Shown here piece after piece: positions 33,552 through 44,726 of a DNA stretch of 64,000 bases (positions within the stretch are counted from its first letter, which is position 1; every line of letters begins with the position of its first letter). Position numbers and translations under genes: made by a program. Source of the stretch: Ptychodera flava. Lineage: Eukaryota; Hemichordata; Enteropneusta; Ptychoderidae. The notes below the pieces were generated by a model. That model searched no databases, was not told where the DNA came from, and worked only from the letters and a program-made list of their open reading frames with translations. Location of the stretch: the NCBI RefSeq assembly GCF_041260155.1, contig NC_091929.1, forward strand, positions 30,369,462 through 30,433,461, in the 5' to 3' direction.

Positions 33552-34346
33552 CAGGGCTCGAAATTATTTTTTTCCCTGGTAGTCCACTTTAAGTGGACTA
33601 CCAGGGAAAAAGGCTACCATTTTCTGAAGTTGGTAGCCCAGTGACAATGGCTGGTAGCCCATGCATATTTAAATCAGGGATATCTTTTTTTCGAGAACTA
33701 GACAAGAAAAGGCTATTTTTCAAGATTTTGCCCGTGAAGTGAATTTTCTAGTCATTTGATGTGAACATTGCACACCTGTAATACCCACGGAAGCAGGTGT
33801 ATTAGGACGATAGTGATACTCAAAAGTTTGGTGACAACCCCTTTCACTCTCAGAGTTGTACCGGTATGCAAATTTTGATCGTGGTCATAACAATGACACA
33901 ACCTTCTCAGCACTGAGACATACTGTAGCAAGGCTAAAAATAGACCATTGGCTTTCTGCGTAATTGTGATTGATACATTATGATCAAAATCACAGTCCCT
34001 GTCAACATGCAATGAAAATGAGTTTTCATTGGCCATCATTTCCTGTGCCTGTCATTCAAGTACATCAGAGTTCCGATATTTGAACTTAGTTGCAAAGTTC
34101 CACCACATGGTTGTGTTCGTAATTTGCATGACAAAGTCTACTCTGGCCTTTCTGTGTCCAGCTTGGTTTGACTGCAGTAATAGCTGGTCCCAAAATGACA
34201 GCCCAGACATGGCATGCCAAGTACTGACTGAATTTCAGGTCCCAGGCTTTAGCAGTCTGTGTGGGCTATCATTTCATGGATTTTGGTAGTCCCAGAGAAA
34301 GGTTGGTAGTCTGTGGATGCGGGACTACCACTAACTTTGAGCCCTG
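33552..34346. mobile_element. ~795-bp hAT-like TIR element
   Basis: It starts CAGGGCTCGAAATTATTTTT and ends ACTTTGAGCCCTG, inverted ends of the CAGGG type common in hAT elements. Near the left end is a perfect palindrome, TTCCCTGGTAGTCCACTT mirrored around one T. The motif GGTAGTCC recurs near the right end. No transposase frame is seen. Target duplications are not clear. Confidence 0.65.
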
Positions 34347-35045
34347 CTGACCCACAAACCTCAGGCAAAAACCCAAGCTACTAAGTACTACAGTAGCCCT
34401 GCATGAAGATTTACTCAATAGTAAAATACTTTAAAGCCATTGTAATCGTAAGTTTTGACAATGATGTTTCAATATTTATAGGGGAAATTTACCCTGAAAA
34501 GTAATTTTGGAATATTAAACTGATATGGTCATTGAAAGGCTTTCGAGTCGATTTTATTCACTTTCACTCACTGGCTAACGAACAGCGGTGTACTAAAATA
34601 TGGAAGTGACGTCGTAAACTTGGTCATTGAAGCAGTCAACGTGTGCAACTGTACGCTTTTCCACTTACAGTGTATAGAATAGCTACAGAATATAGGGGCC
34701 AAGCACTCGGTGTTGATGTTTAAGTCGAGCAGAAATAAAGTTTTCTGCGAATACAACTTTGAGAAGGGCTGCTTTTAGCGAAAGTTGCAAGTCCAAAACT
34801 GCCCGGGCATATCCAGCCCCAAGTGTTTTACTTGTACATATGGGACTGTGCGTACGCTCAGGCACTAGAAACGGAACGCTGTAGACAGGACCGCTGGTTC
34901 TAGACTAATCATGGCTACATCAGGGTGTCTGTAACACATTAAATCCTTGCACTTTTAAAATCAATGTCGATCTCTTTAGAGCATTGGCATTACTTCGGTG
35001 TCGGCATGATTCCACAGCGATTGGGTTGACAATGACAGGCATGAT
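34347..35045. other. Intergenic, no gene recognised
   Basis: No supportable coding exon. Overlapping short open frames at 34568-34865 (minus) lack a domain. This would be the 3' side of the candidate gene at 35046-35361. Confidence 0.35.
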
Positions 35046-35361
35046 TCAAAGTTGATCGCCTAGAGTAATTTGAACTTCGTCATCGGAGCTAGAATAGTCA
35101 CTTTCCGAACTCGAGTCGCTGTAACTTTCTGACGATGTCAGTCTTGGAGCATCGATTGCTCTGTCAGGTTTGAAGTTATTACCGATTATCTTTGCCATTA
35201 TGATTTTCAGTCGAGCGCAGAGGTTTGCGTACCGCGTACGCGTACATTTGTACTCCACTTGGCGTAGAAGAGCTTTGTTATAAGTGACCTCACTTTGAAC
35301 CTGCTGTGACAAGCAAGTTTGATACGTCACTTCCAGTTTCCGTGCGTTCAGCTTGTGGCCA
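35046..35361 (-). CDS. Possible terminal exon of a small gene of unknown function, Ser/Asp-rich tail
   Basis: An open frame of 105 codons ends in a low-complexity acidic-serine tail (SSESYSDSSSESDYSSSDDE) followed by VQITLGDQL and a stop. The part before it is basic and helix-prone (RQVEYKCTRTRYANLCARL). The frame is open upstream of the first internal ATG back to a plausible acceptor, CGTATTAGCGCAG, which suggests an upstream exon. If instead it starts at the internal ATG (MAKIIGNN), the product has only about 50 residues. CpG density is locally high. I do not recognise the family. It is divergent to NTMT1, so they might share a promoter region. Confidence 0.4.
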
Positions 35362-35761
35362 CTGCGCTAATACGCGCAAGTGAAAGTGAATGAAACCAAC
35401 GTTATTCTGTTAGTTTTTCACTAAATAACGGCCTGATTACCTAAGAAAGTCTGGGTAAATTTCCCTTTAATAATTCAACTAGTACTACAGTTTCTTGGTC
35501 TGCTATATACTAAGAGCATTTCTTTTCTAATCACGCATGTACAAAAATAAATTTTTGTACATCCATGTTCTTTAACTGGCTACTGCTTACTGGTATCCAA
35601 TATTTTGTTTGTCAATGCGTCAGGTCAGTGTGTGTGTGCCTGTGTTTGATGACAACTGAATTTGAGCCAGACTTTGCTTTTCACCACTTGAAATGCAGGA
35701 TACATGTACTTCAACATGCAGAGGGAATTAGAGCTATATAGAAAACTACAATGTAAAGTGG

Positions 35762-36063
35762 CAGTCAATCATGTCAACCCCCCACCCTCGGGGGATTAGT
35801 CTTATTAAATTTGTCAAATGTCCCACCCCAGGGGCAAGACAATCTGGAAAATCCCCACCTAAAACAAGCCCTTTCCCCCATTTGCCCTACCCCAATGGGT
35901 GGGGCATTCATAAATTCTGTGCTTGTCCGTAAAAGTGACTACGGGGATCAATATGAGGCAATTGCCCCACCCCCTTGGGCATAGTTACATGGCAAACAGG
36001 GTCTAATCTCCCACATTTGTCCCGCATCACCAGAGGTAGGACCTTTAGGGATAACATTGACTG
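35762..36063. mobile_element. ~300-bp C-rich MITE-like repeat
   Basis: CAGTCAATCATGTCAACCCC at the left and ACATTGACTG at the right suggest short inverted ends. The interior repeats CCCCACCC/CCCCAGGGG-type motifs, far more C-rich than the surroundings. It is non-coding. Confidence 0.45.
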
Positions 36064-36948
36064 CTGTATAAAGCTGACACATGGAACAAACACCTTATTT
36101 TTTCCCCAAACTTTGAAAATAGGTACACAATGTTTTTCAAATGTTGACTGCAGCTACAGGGACCCCAGGCGCTTACGTTTGATTTTGTTTGTGTTTTTTT
36201 ATTTTTTGTGTATGTTTTTGTCAAATAGGAAGAAAAAATTATAACAAAGACATGCAAACTGTGTTTTACATGAGAACAGTAACCTGGCAAAAATAATCTA
36301 TGATACGCGGCAAAAACTATCTAGTACGTAGCCATTCCATCACTCCTTTTTTCTGGAAAAAAAGAGAATTATCTGACGTACATGTATGTTTACTTGATAT
36401 AGGAAAAGCCAAAAAGCCTGACTGTGGTGCGTAGCAGTCTGGTCCCTATATCTACTGAACTTTACTTTGTTTTTCATCTGTGTATACACAGACCTACATG
36501 TGTTCAACAGTTGTGGACATACCGGGTAATGCTGAAGCAAATGCAGAAAATGTACAGTGATTAAGAAAAGCAGATTTTTTCTCAAAAATTTGTGTATGTC
36601 ATGAGATTTCTCCAAAAAGTTATTTTTCAAACAAACTGTCTCTACCTGCAATCAAAGGGACCATTCTTTTGTGATTGCAATCATGTGAGATACCCATGAC
36701 ATGTAATGCAGGGGCACTGTAAATGTTACATTCATGTAAAAATATGGTAAGTCTAACCAGTAGGACTTGTGCAATCCTCCACCTTTTTGATGTATACAAA
36801 ACCACTACAAAGAATCTCTTGTTTTTGTCTTTTGATGCGTTAGAGTTGTATACGTGGCTACTGCCACAGTCAGTCACCCGTAATAATTGCAGATGTCTTA
36901 CTGATGTTTGAACTATAACCCTATTGACTCTTGTGTTTTCTTTCACAG
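36064..36948 (+). other. Upstream region / 5' intron of NTMT1
   Basis: No coding exon is seen. The NTMT1 start codon lies just 3' of an acceptor (TTTCTTTCACAG ending at 36948), so an untranslated first exon should lie upstream. I could not place it. Confidence 0.4.
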
Positions 36949-36953
36949 GCAAC

Positions 36954-38380
36954 ATGGCAGAGGCCAGGTTAGCGATGACGAAAGAAGGATTCTATCACAA
37001 TGCAGAGGGATACTGGAAGGGTATCCCGGCAACCGTGGATGGGATGCTGGGAGGGTTTTCAGACATATCAGGTCTCGATATTGCTGGATCTCAAAAATTT
37101 CTTAAGCAATTATATGTAAGTGTGTGATCATATTTACTTTTTTGTCTCTGGTAAATGGTGAATGAATTTGACAACCAAGAGAGAATTACATGTATTCTAT
37201 GCTAGGAAAATAGATGATATAATCTGAAGTGAATCTGTGTTTCCTGTGACTTCGAAAATGGTAACTACAATTTACGTCTGTCAAAAAAAAAACCCCAGAA
37301 CAAAGTGCATGATGGAAAATTTTGCATATCAGACCTGAAAACTGATCTTGAATCAATATGGATAATTTTATTTAGTCAATTTCCAAACATCACAAGATAA
37401 TTTGAAGACCTTGACAGTGTCTTGTAACATCTTGCAACTTTACCCAACATGTATTTGTTCTTTGACTTCTTTCAGTCTCTTTTCCTACTCTAGGACTTTC
37501 ATGTAGTACACGCCCTGAGAATGAAATACCTGAACTTTTGATCAAACTTTCTACTGGGAAACTTAAAACTATTGTCGTACCAAATCAAAAAAAAAATTGG
37601 TTACCTTGCAAATTTTGGTGTGAAACTGTAGCTATATTTGAAATTCAAAATGGCTGCCATTGTTAACTCTATGGAGAAAAATTAATGTTTTTATTCAACT
37701 AAAGTAAGACACTGAAAACTTTACTTATTCAAAGAGCTCCAAAAATGTTGAAAACATTTTCGGAGTCTGAATATCTGTCCCTTTGCAATTGAGTTTTTTG
37801 CCACTTTGCACGTGTGTACATATTTTCTTGTTTACCATTTTAGGCACAAGAAAAAGACAAGCCAAAACTATTCCGTGCATTGGATTGTGGCGCTGGAATT
37901 GGACGAGTCTCAAAACATTTATTGCTACAAAACTACAAGTTTGTTGACATGCTTGAATTGAACCAAGCCTTCTTGGATGAAGCTAAAAACAGTTACCTGG
38001 GAGAAAGTGCCGAGAGAGTTGAAAAATTCATCTGCATGGGGCTGCAGGATTTTGTTCCGGAGCCAAAACGGTACGACCTTATATGGTGTCAGTGGGTGCT
38101 CGGCCATCTCAATGACGAACACTTGGTGCGTTTCTTGAAACGATGCAAAGAGGGGCTCACTGACGGCGGGATGGTCTGTGTGAAGGAGAACATGACGGAG
38201 AAGGGGTTGAGTTTTGACGAAGAAGACAGTAGCGTCACAAGATCTAACAGACTTTTCCGGAGGATATTCGAGAAGAGCGGCTGGACCATTGTCAAGGAGG
38301 CTTTGCAGACAAACTTCCCTGTCACACTGTATCCAGTGAAAATGTGGGCCTTGAAATGGAAAGATGATCCAAAGAAATGA
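36954..38380 (+). CDS. NTMT1: N-terminal Xaa-Pro-Lys N-methyltransferase 1
   Basis: The enzyme methylates the alpha-amino group of proteins starting Xaa-Pro-Lys (RCC1, SET, RB1 in vertebrates) using S-adenosylmethionine. Coding exons are 36954-37115 and 37844-38380 (232 aa; human 223), joined in phase 0 by a GT-AG intron. Family marks are YWKGIPATVDGMLGGF (about 20-35), the AdoMet-binding LDCGAGIGRV (67-76), YLGESAERV (105-113), GLQDFVPEP (120-128), WCQWVLGHLNDEHL (135-148) and the late EDSSVTRS motif. The ATG lies 6 bases past an acceptor, so the 5' leader is spliced. The C terminus (LKWKDDPKK) is more lysine-rich than the human one. The intron carries an inverted family 1 MITE. Confidence 0.95.
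37531..37788 (-). mobile_element. MITE copy, family 1 (inverted, NTMT1 intron)
   Basis: Read on the minus strand it gives ACAGATATTCAGACTCCG, GAGTTAACAATGGCAGCCAT and GTTTGATCAAAAG. It ends about 55 bases before NTMT1 exon 2. Confidence 0.7.
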
Positions 38381-38390
38381 CCACCTTTTG

Positions 38391-38480
38391 TAACCTGTTC
38401 ACCCCTACTCACATGTGAACAGATCCATAACCACTGAAGATAACAATGGCTTTGGGCCAAACCATGAGGGTGAAAGGGTC
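38391..38480. mobile_element. ~90-bp MITE (family 2) at the NTMT1 3' end
   Basis: CTGTTCACCCCTACTCACAT and GCTTTGGGCCAAACCATGAG, then GGTGAAAGGGTCC, mark a family 2 copy. It begins about 10 bases after the NTMT1 stop codon, so it probably forms part of the 3' UTR. Confidence 0.7.
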
Positions 38481-38588
38481 CAAGCAATACTTCTATGACC
38501 CCGAGCATGGATGACTCTATTGACCAAAGCTCATGAATATGAATAGCAGTTAAATTTGCTTATTAATATGTGAACCATGTCAAAGCTA

Positions 38589-38916
38589 TTAAAGGGACAA
38601 AGTCAACCATTTTTCATGAATTTTGTTTGATACGAGATACTACTTATATTGTTTGACATGTTGAAAGATAATGAATGGGTGACCATGCATATATTTGACC
38701 CTGGTCGACCACGATGTATGAGACCATTGCGGAAATGAATTCATGGTCATGACCATTAATTCATTATCACGATGGTTTCATGTATCATGTCTAAAACCAA
38801 GGTCGAATATAGGCATGGTCACCCATTCATTCAGTATCTTTCAACGTGTCAATCAATGCAATTAGTATCTTATATCAAACAAAATTCATGAAAAATGGCC
38901 GACTCTGTCCCTTTAA
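38589..38916. mobile_element. 328-bp palindromic MITE with TTAA ends
   Basis: The left arm TTAAAGGGACAAAGTCAACC continues CATTTTTCATGAATTTTG, and the right arm returns CAAAATTCATGAAAAATGG then CTGTCCCTTTAA. The middle halves pair too (AATGAATGGGTGACCATGC with GCATGGTCACCCATTCATT). The whole element can fold into one long hairpin. TTAA at both borders suggests a piggyBac-type target. Confidence 0.85.
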
Positions 38917-39146
38917 AGGCAGCGTTTTTGCTAAGGTTTGGGTAAAGAGGTAAATGATTTGGGAACCCCGGTAGCAATTCTGTGTCCCCTGATCTGATTG
39001 CATTGATACCAAAAGGAACCCCGGTAAAATGACTGGGGAACCCTGGTAACATTTACCGGGGTACCAGCCACTGAAAGGGCATGTATGTCTGTAACCCTTT
39101 TGCTGCCAACATTGAACTTTTCAACCCCAATTTCATTTAGGTAGTC

Positions 39147-39400
39147 TTGAAAGTGAAAGACTGAAACTTTTGCTCAAACTTTCCACAAGAAAAAGTTTAG
39201 ATAATTTTCTTTCAAAGTGAAAAATAAAAATCAGGCATCGCTGTGCAAACTTACTAAGATTTGCCAACTCATGAACATCAAAACGGCTGCCATCCCTGTG
39301 TTAACTCTATAAAGAGAAATTCAGTGCTCAATTGTAGACCAAAAATGTATTGCGGACGTCTGAGAGTTCAAATATCTGTCCCTGAGGTGCACTATACTTT
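39147..39400 (-). mobile_element. MITE copy, family 1 (inverted)
   Basis: On the minus strand it reads CAGGGACAGATATTTGAACT, GGATGGCAGCCGTTTTGATG and GTTTGAGCAAAAGTTTCAG. Both ends are partly degraded. Confidence 0.7.
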
Positions 39401-40044
39401 AACAGCGATAATCACTATTGCAGTTAAGGTGTTAATATGTATACAGCATGGGAAGCCATTAGAATTATTTGGTGTCTTTCCTCCATATATTTATTGCATT
39501 TATTGCAAATGGTGGATAAACAATTTGATAAAATACGAACTACATCATATTATAATTGAACCATTTTTGGCCTCTGTTTGCTATATGTATATTTAGTATT
39601 GGAGCCATGTAGGATTACTTTGTGCCTGCATGTATTCATGTAATCAGAGTTTCCCCGTTTGGTCTTTCCATCCACCAGTACTTTGGGGGGGGTCTCTTTG
39701 CAATAACCCTGTAGGCCCATCATGTACTTCAAATTTTCCAAACTTATTGAGTCACCTGTTTGGCATCAGTAAAAAAGTACATTTACATGATATGGAGACT
39801 GATCAGTAGAGTACACCTTTTGTTTTTCCTCAGAGAGAAAGCCTCCATGTCGACTTTCTTGTATATTGCAAGTTTGAGTTTTCCTGCCATGTGGATTTCA
39901 AACCTTTCCCAGTAACTTCTTGAAAGTAGTAGAAATTCTGTTTCAGTCCAGGAAAATCACTCCTGCATTACGACCGTCAAATACAATGCATGTGTACCAC
40001 ACAAACACTCTCGAGTCAGTGAAAGTGACCTTCTTAACAATAAA
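39401..40044. other. Intergenic, no gene recognised
   Basis: AT-rich unique-looking sequence without supportable coding, RNA or repeat features. Confidence 0.35.
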
Positions 40045-40944
40045 CAGTCCGGGTCAGCTCCAAATTGGAGACGCTATACCATAATATTTCTCCCCTCTCA
40101 TTAGCCATCAGCGGCCAGCGCGCCATCAGTAAAAATTGTATTTCCTGGCAACCTCCACATGCGTCCTTCGTTACGTACGCCATACTGTGTCGAACTCCCG
40201 CGCCGTATTCTGTCATAATGTCGAACAGTTGTGTGGCCACTCTGTCAAAACACAATTTCAAAATCGCGTACCAGTTTTATTCTGGCTAAGACAACCAAAC
40301 CCCATATATCGCTGTGATTCCTAGACTCTGGCTTGAAGTCCTGCGAAATATAAATCGTGTACCTACACAGATCGTTCAGAATACCCCATTTGTATCGGAG
40401 ATGGCAGCGATACAAATTCTACCGTATGGGGAACAGTTGTGTGGCCACTCTGTCAACACATTTTCAAAATCGCGTACCATTTTTAGTCTGCGTTTGACAA
40501 CTACAAAACAGGTATCGTTTTAAAGCTCTGACATTGCTCTTCTTTCTTGCAAAATGTTACACGCGTACCTACACAAATAACCTTTATAACAGTATTTCTA
40601 ATAGAGATGACGAACATCCACAAAATGATTCTCGGTACTTGAGCGAAATCGATAAACTGGGGGTAGAAATGAATCGTCAATATTTCGAATATTTGTTCAC
40701 TAATCGGACTCCTTGTTGGACATGACCTTCTGCAGAACACGTGGATTATGTTGACTGTCGAAATTCGTCGAAATTCACAAGACAGGGCTTAATAAGCGGC
40801 CCAAAACTGCTGATCACACTTGGTGGGTAATTTGTGACCCAGCGTGACCTGTACTTTATTAATGATGTAATCTGGTCGATGATTGGCTTAATGCCGGAAT
40901 ACATTATCATAATGAGTCTCCAAATTTGGAGCTGACCCGGACTG
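40045..40944. mobile_element. 900-bp TIR element with 5-bp target duplication and an internal duplication
   Basis: The left end CAGTCCGGGTCAGCTCCAAA and the right end TTTGGAGCTGACCCGGACTG are inverted repeats of about 30 bases. ATAAA abuts both ends. Inside, GAACAGTTGTGTGGCCACTC...AAAATCGCGTACCA occurs twice, about 205 bases apart (near 40225 and 40430). The interior is CpG-rich. No transposase frame is seen, so it is non-autonomous. Confidence 0.82.
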
Positions 40945-42228
40945 ATAAAAGACAACTTTAATACTGCCAAAACGGTCTGAAATATTCCAAAATATCACAT
41001 GGCTTTTGGCAAATTGACTGTTTTCCTATCAATTCTTAAAATCAGACCATTCTGTCACATATCATACTTCATAGTTGTTGGGGGTAGATTTGAAAACTAG
41101 TTCATATTTTTTTTTAACTTTACAAGGACGACAGACTTTAAATATTTGAAGAACTAGAAATTAAGCAGATACATTACACTATTTTTATCCAGAAGACCTT
41201 CATATGTATCGAAAGGATTTTGTTATTGAAAGAAAGCCAATTCTTTGAATAGCTTGCAGAGAAATACAGTAATTTTCTTTTTTTCTGAACTATGACATTC
41301 CAAAACTTAAAAAGAAAAAAGTGCTTTTGTGAGGCAAAGTTACTTCTGCCTGACACATACTTATGTCTCATTTCATATGCGTGATTGTTTGGTCAACAAT
41401 AATCTACTAGGGTCAAACAAATGGATTTTAGCATTTCAATACTAAGCATAGCCTGGATGGCCAATAATTTACCAGCTATAGAAAACATAGATGTCACATG
41501 CTAATTTTTATCCGGAAATGTCATATTTCAAATGATATGTATTAAAATTGGATCATTTTGAAACTAGATTACTGATATGAACACATTTTAGAGAGGGCAG
41601 TTTTTATGCAAACAATTTTATACAAACATTTAAGTGAAACATTTTCTTTATGGACAATTTATCAGTAATTTTCTCTGTCTGAAATTTATTTGTGTATTAA
41701 ATCATGTGCTCTGTCTATTTGTATGATTGCCAGTCCATATATCTTTCTGGTACTTGACAAATCACCACCCAGATGTTGTCATTGGGCATTCAGCACCACT
41801 ATTATAATACACATTATCAATACAAGTTTGTTGTTAGACCCTTTGTACCAAACCTGGTCCCAAACCCACCTTGTCACTTGGCCAGTTACAATTTCACTCC
41901 AAATCACTCTTGGTATTGAGTGCTTGCAATGGAAAAAAAGCAGCTCTTCAGTGGAAAAGATCATCTGTATACCTGAAGTAACCAATTTTAGCTATCCTCT
42001 TTTAGCCATCATTTTGAACAATGACAGCTAGCTGTCCATCAAATCTTCAAGTTCTAGGCTTGACTTTCAAGGCGTGCTGTTCATATCATGGAAAGGTTCT
42101 ATCAAAGGCTTTTCAAGGTATGGCAAGCTTTGATAAGATTGCTGAATTTTCCGAAATATCTACCTCTTCATTTTGCCTGCCATTCCTGGAAAAGACCACA
42201 GAACCTGCTTTTTTTTGTACTGTTGCTT
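40945..42228. other. Intergenic, no gene recognised
   Basis: Unique-looking AT-rich sequence. The 113-codon open frame at 41690-42031 has no domain or splice context and is most likely chance. Confidence 0.4.
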
Positions 42229-42428
42229 CATTAACTTTTTGAGTGCCAAAGTCTATTTTTGTCCCCTTTATAAAATAAACCCAAAATTTTGAGAAAAAAG
42301 TGTAGCCAATGAAATGCAATGTGCCTTTGGTCCAATATTATGAAAAAAAATTACTGAAAAATTCAAAAAATTGGTAAAATATTGCACTAAAATTTTGGCG
42401 GGAAAAATTACAGTGCTCAAAGGGTTAA
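42229..42428. mobile_element. MITE, family 3, with both ends preserved
   Basis: It begins ATTAACTTTTTGAGTGCCAA and ends ACAGTGCTCAAAGGGTTAAC. Internal blocks are AGTGTAGCCAATGAAATGC and TTTTGGCGGGAAAAATTACA. Confidence 0.8.
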
Positions 42429-44726
42429 CTTTCCATCTACACATAATTTGAATACTAGTCTTAGATTGTACAGTAACTACAAGTATTACATTCGTTTGGC
42501 TCTCACAATGCCTATCGCTACTGCTTATCAAACGTGCCACTGCTTATGTTTTATAATACACATGGCATTACTTTGATTTTGCGTATTTTTTTGTTTTCTT
42601 TAATGTTGGAGAATAAGTATTAAATATGGTGACGTGCATGCTGAGTACTAGCGATCATGACACTGAAAATAAACACAAATTGCAATCTAGATTTTCTTGC
42701 AAAATAAACAAAAATTGTAGTCTTTCTGGATGCACATATTCTGATGTCATATTCTGGGGAAAATGAACCATTCGAAAAACTGAGAGAATGAGAAAATTGT
42801 TTACTGTGACATTTTGAGTTTATGTGAATGGTCCCAGAACGTCATTGACTTTGTTTCAAGGATAAGTGGCTTGCTGCAGTAATTTATTTCTGTATACCTT
42901 AGTGGGAACTACTGCAGCAGTGAATACATAGAAAAGGATTCTCATTGACGAAGATACGAACAAATCAAAATTTCTAGGAAGTTTACTAAAATTGACCATT
43001 TTAAAACCCAAAATTGGCCAAAATGGCAATATTGTCTTGATTGGAGTAATGAGCCTACTCTTTGTGGAATCAGCGCAAATTTTTACAGAGAAAAGACTTC
43101 TCAGAGAGCTGAAAATGTGAACAAATATTTTCAAAATTTTGATTAAATTTAGAATTTTTTGACGATATGGTAATTTTGTCGTGAGTGGGGTCAACAAGAC
43201 TGCATTTTTCCGAATGAGCACCCTTCTTCTTACAGAACAGGCTTCTCAAACCTTCCTCAGCTGAAATATTCTGAAGTCATCTGTCTCCTTTACTTACATG
43301 TACAGTACTGGCACCCAACTGTTTCGCTTATTTTTTTTTTTGAAAAAGATAAATTTATTTCCACATAGTCACAAATAAAACAAATCTACATAACTGTGAG
43401 TGCATTAAAATTACAATGCGTCTTGTCTGAAAACAAAAAAAAAACCCAAATAATTAGCTGTTTAATTACAAAGATCATTATATGAATGCATTCAGGATGC
43501 ATGCACTGTTTCGCTTTTGAACAAATTCTTAGTACAACGGCGCCCTCTATCGTCTAAAAGATATGATATCGAAAGCGATTGGCGGAAAGTTTCTCCATTC
43601 ATAAATGAGCAAGGGAAGAGTAAACTTCCAGGATGCAGCCAAGCAACAGCAGTGATCGTAATATAATCCGCGCTACACGCTTGAAAACTCTCAAGGGATG
43701 CAAGCTAGACGACCACTTGGATGTAACGTACACCCTCCCCGTAGTGAATTTAGCGTTGTTTTCGTGAGTTGAAATTTGTGTGCACCCAGAATATTTCATT
43801 CTTCGAGGCAGTTTAGACTTTCCCTAAGTCTGTTGGCATTAAGTAATAAAATAGTAACTAAATTGAAGCAACATACTCTGGCAGGCTTTTAACGTAGATC
43901 GTTGAGTGAACGAGCTTTGCCAGCCAGTAAGCTTAATTGTTGCCGAGATAAGCCGAGCGACGGGTTTCAGTCCGCAGGGAAGCCGCGATTGACAAACAAA
44001 TGAAAAAAGAAACTAATGAATAAATAAAGAAAGAAAGAAACAAACAAACCAAAAATAAATAAATAAATGAGAAATAATAAATTGAATAAGAATTGAAATA
44101 ATTGGCTGTATAATACTGAACAACGTAAACTAGTTATTGTTTTAGACAGAGCTATTCGCCCGCAGAAATGACCGTTTGAGCATGCGTAACGATTTTATTA
44201 TTTATGCCAAACAGAAAGGGTAATTCCCCATTTTGAAAATCACTACAGAGCGGAGCATAAGCTAGTGACCTGTATGACGATAACGCCATTATTCTGTAGT
44301 CAAAGGTATGTGTAAACTATTTCTCTGAAACGTCTCACTAAATGTAATTCTGATGTCTATAATTTCGAGACAAGTTGGCATTTTACTCGTAATAGTTCGA
44401 TTCACTTGTGAACGTCATACGCTAAGTCTGTACCAGTGTATATAGCATTTAGTGTATTCATTCGCAACTGGCAGCCGGCAATAACATTTTCGCCGTTCTG
44501 ATTTGGGAGAAAAATTATTACATAGCATAGACAGACATTGATAATAACTTAGTGAAAAACCCAAGCAGTTTTTGATGAGTACAGAGTCGTCCTATTGGAG
44601 CAAATATCAGTTTTAAAACTTCTTTCTTTTTAGTTTCCTGGAAAGCACAAGGTTTCTGGTGACCTAAAACAATCACCTCTCATCGAACGCAACAATCGCA
44701 AACTGGTACGAGTATCTTATCGTTGA

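Noticed and set aside
41690-42031. 113-codon frame as a gene
   Set aside because: No domain, odd composition and no splice or start context; consistent with chance in a stop-poor stretch.
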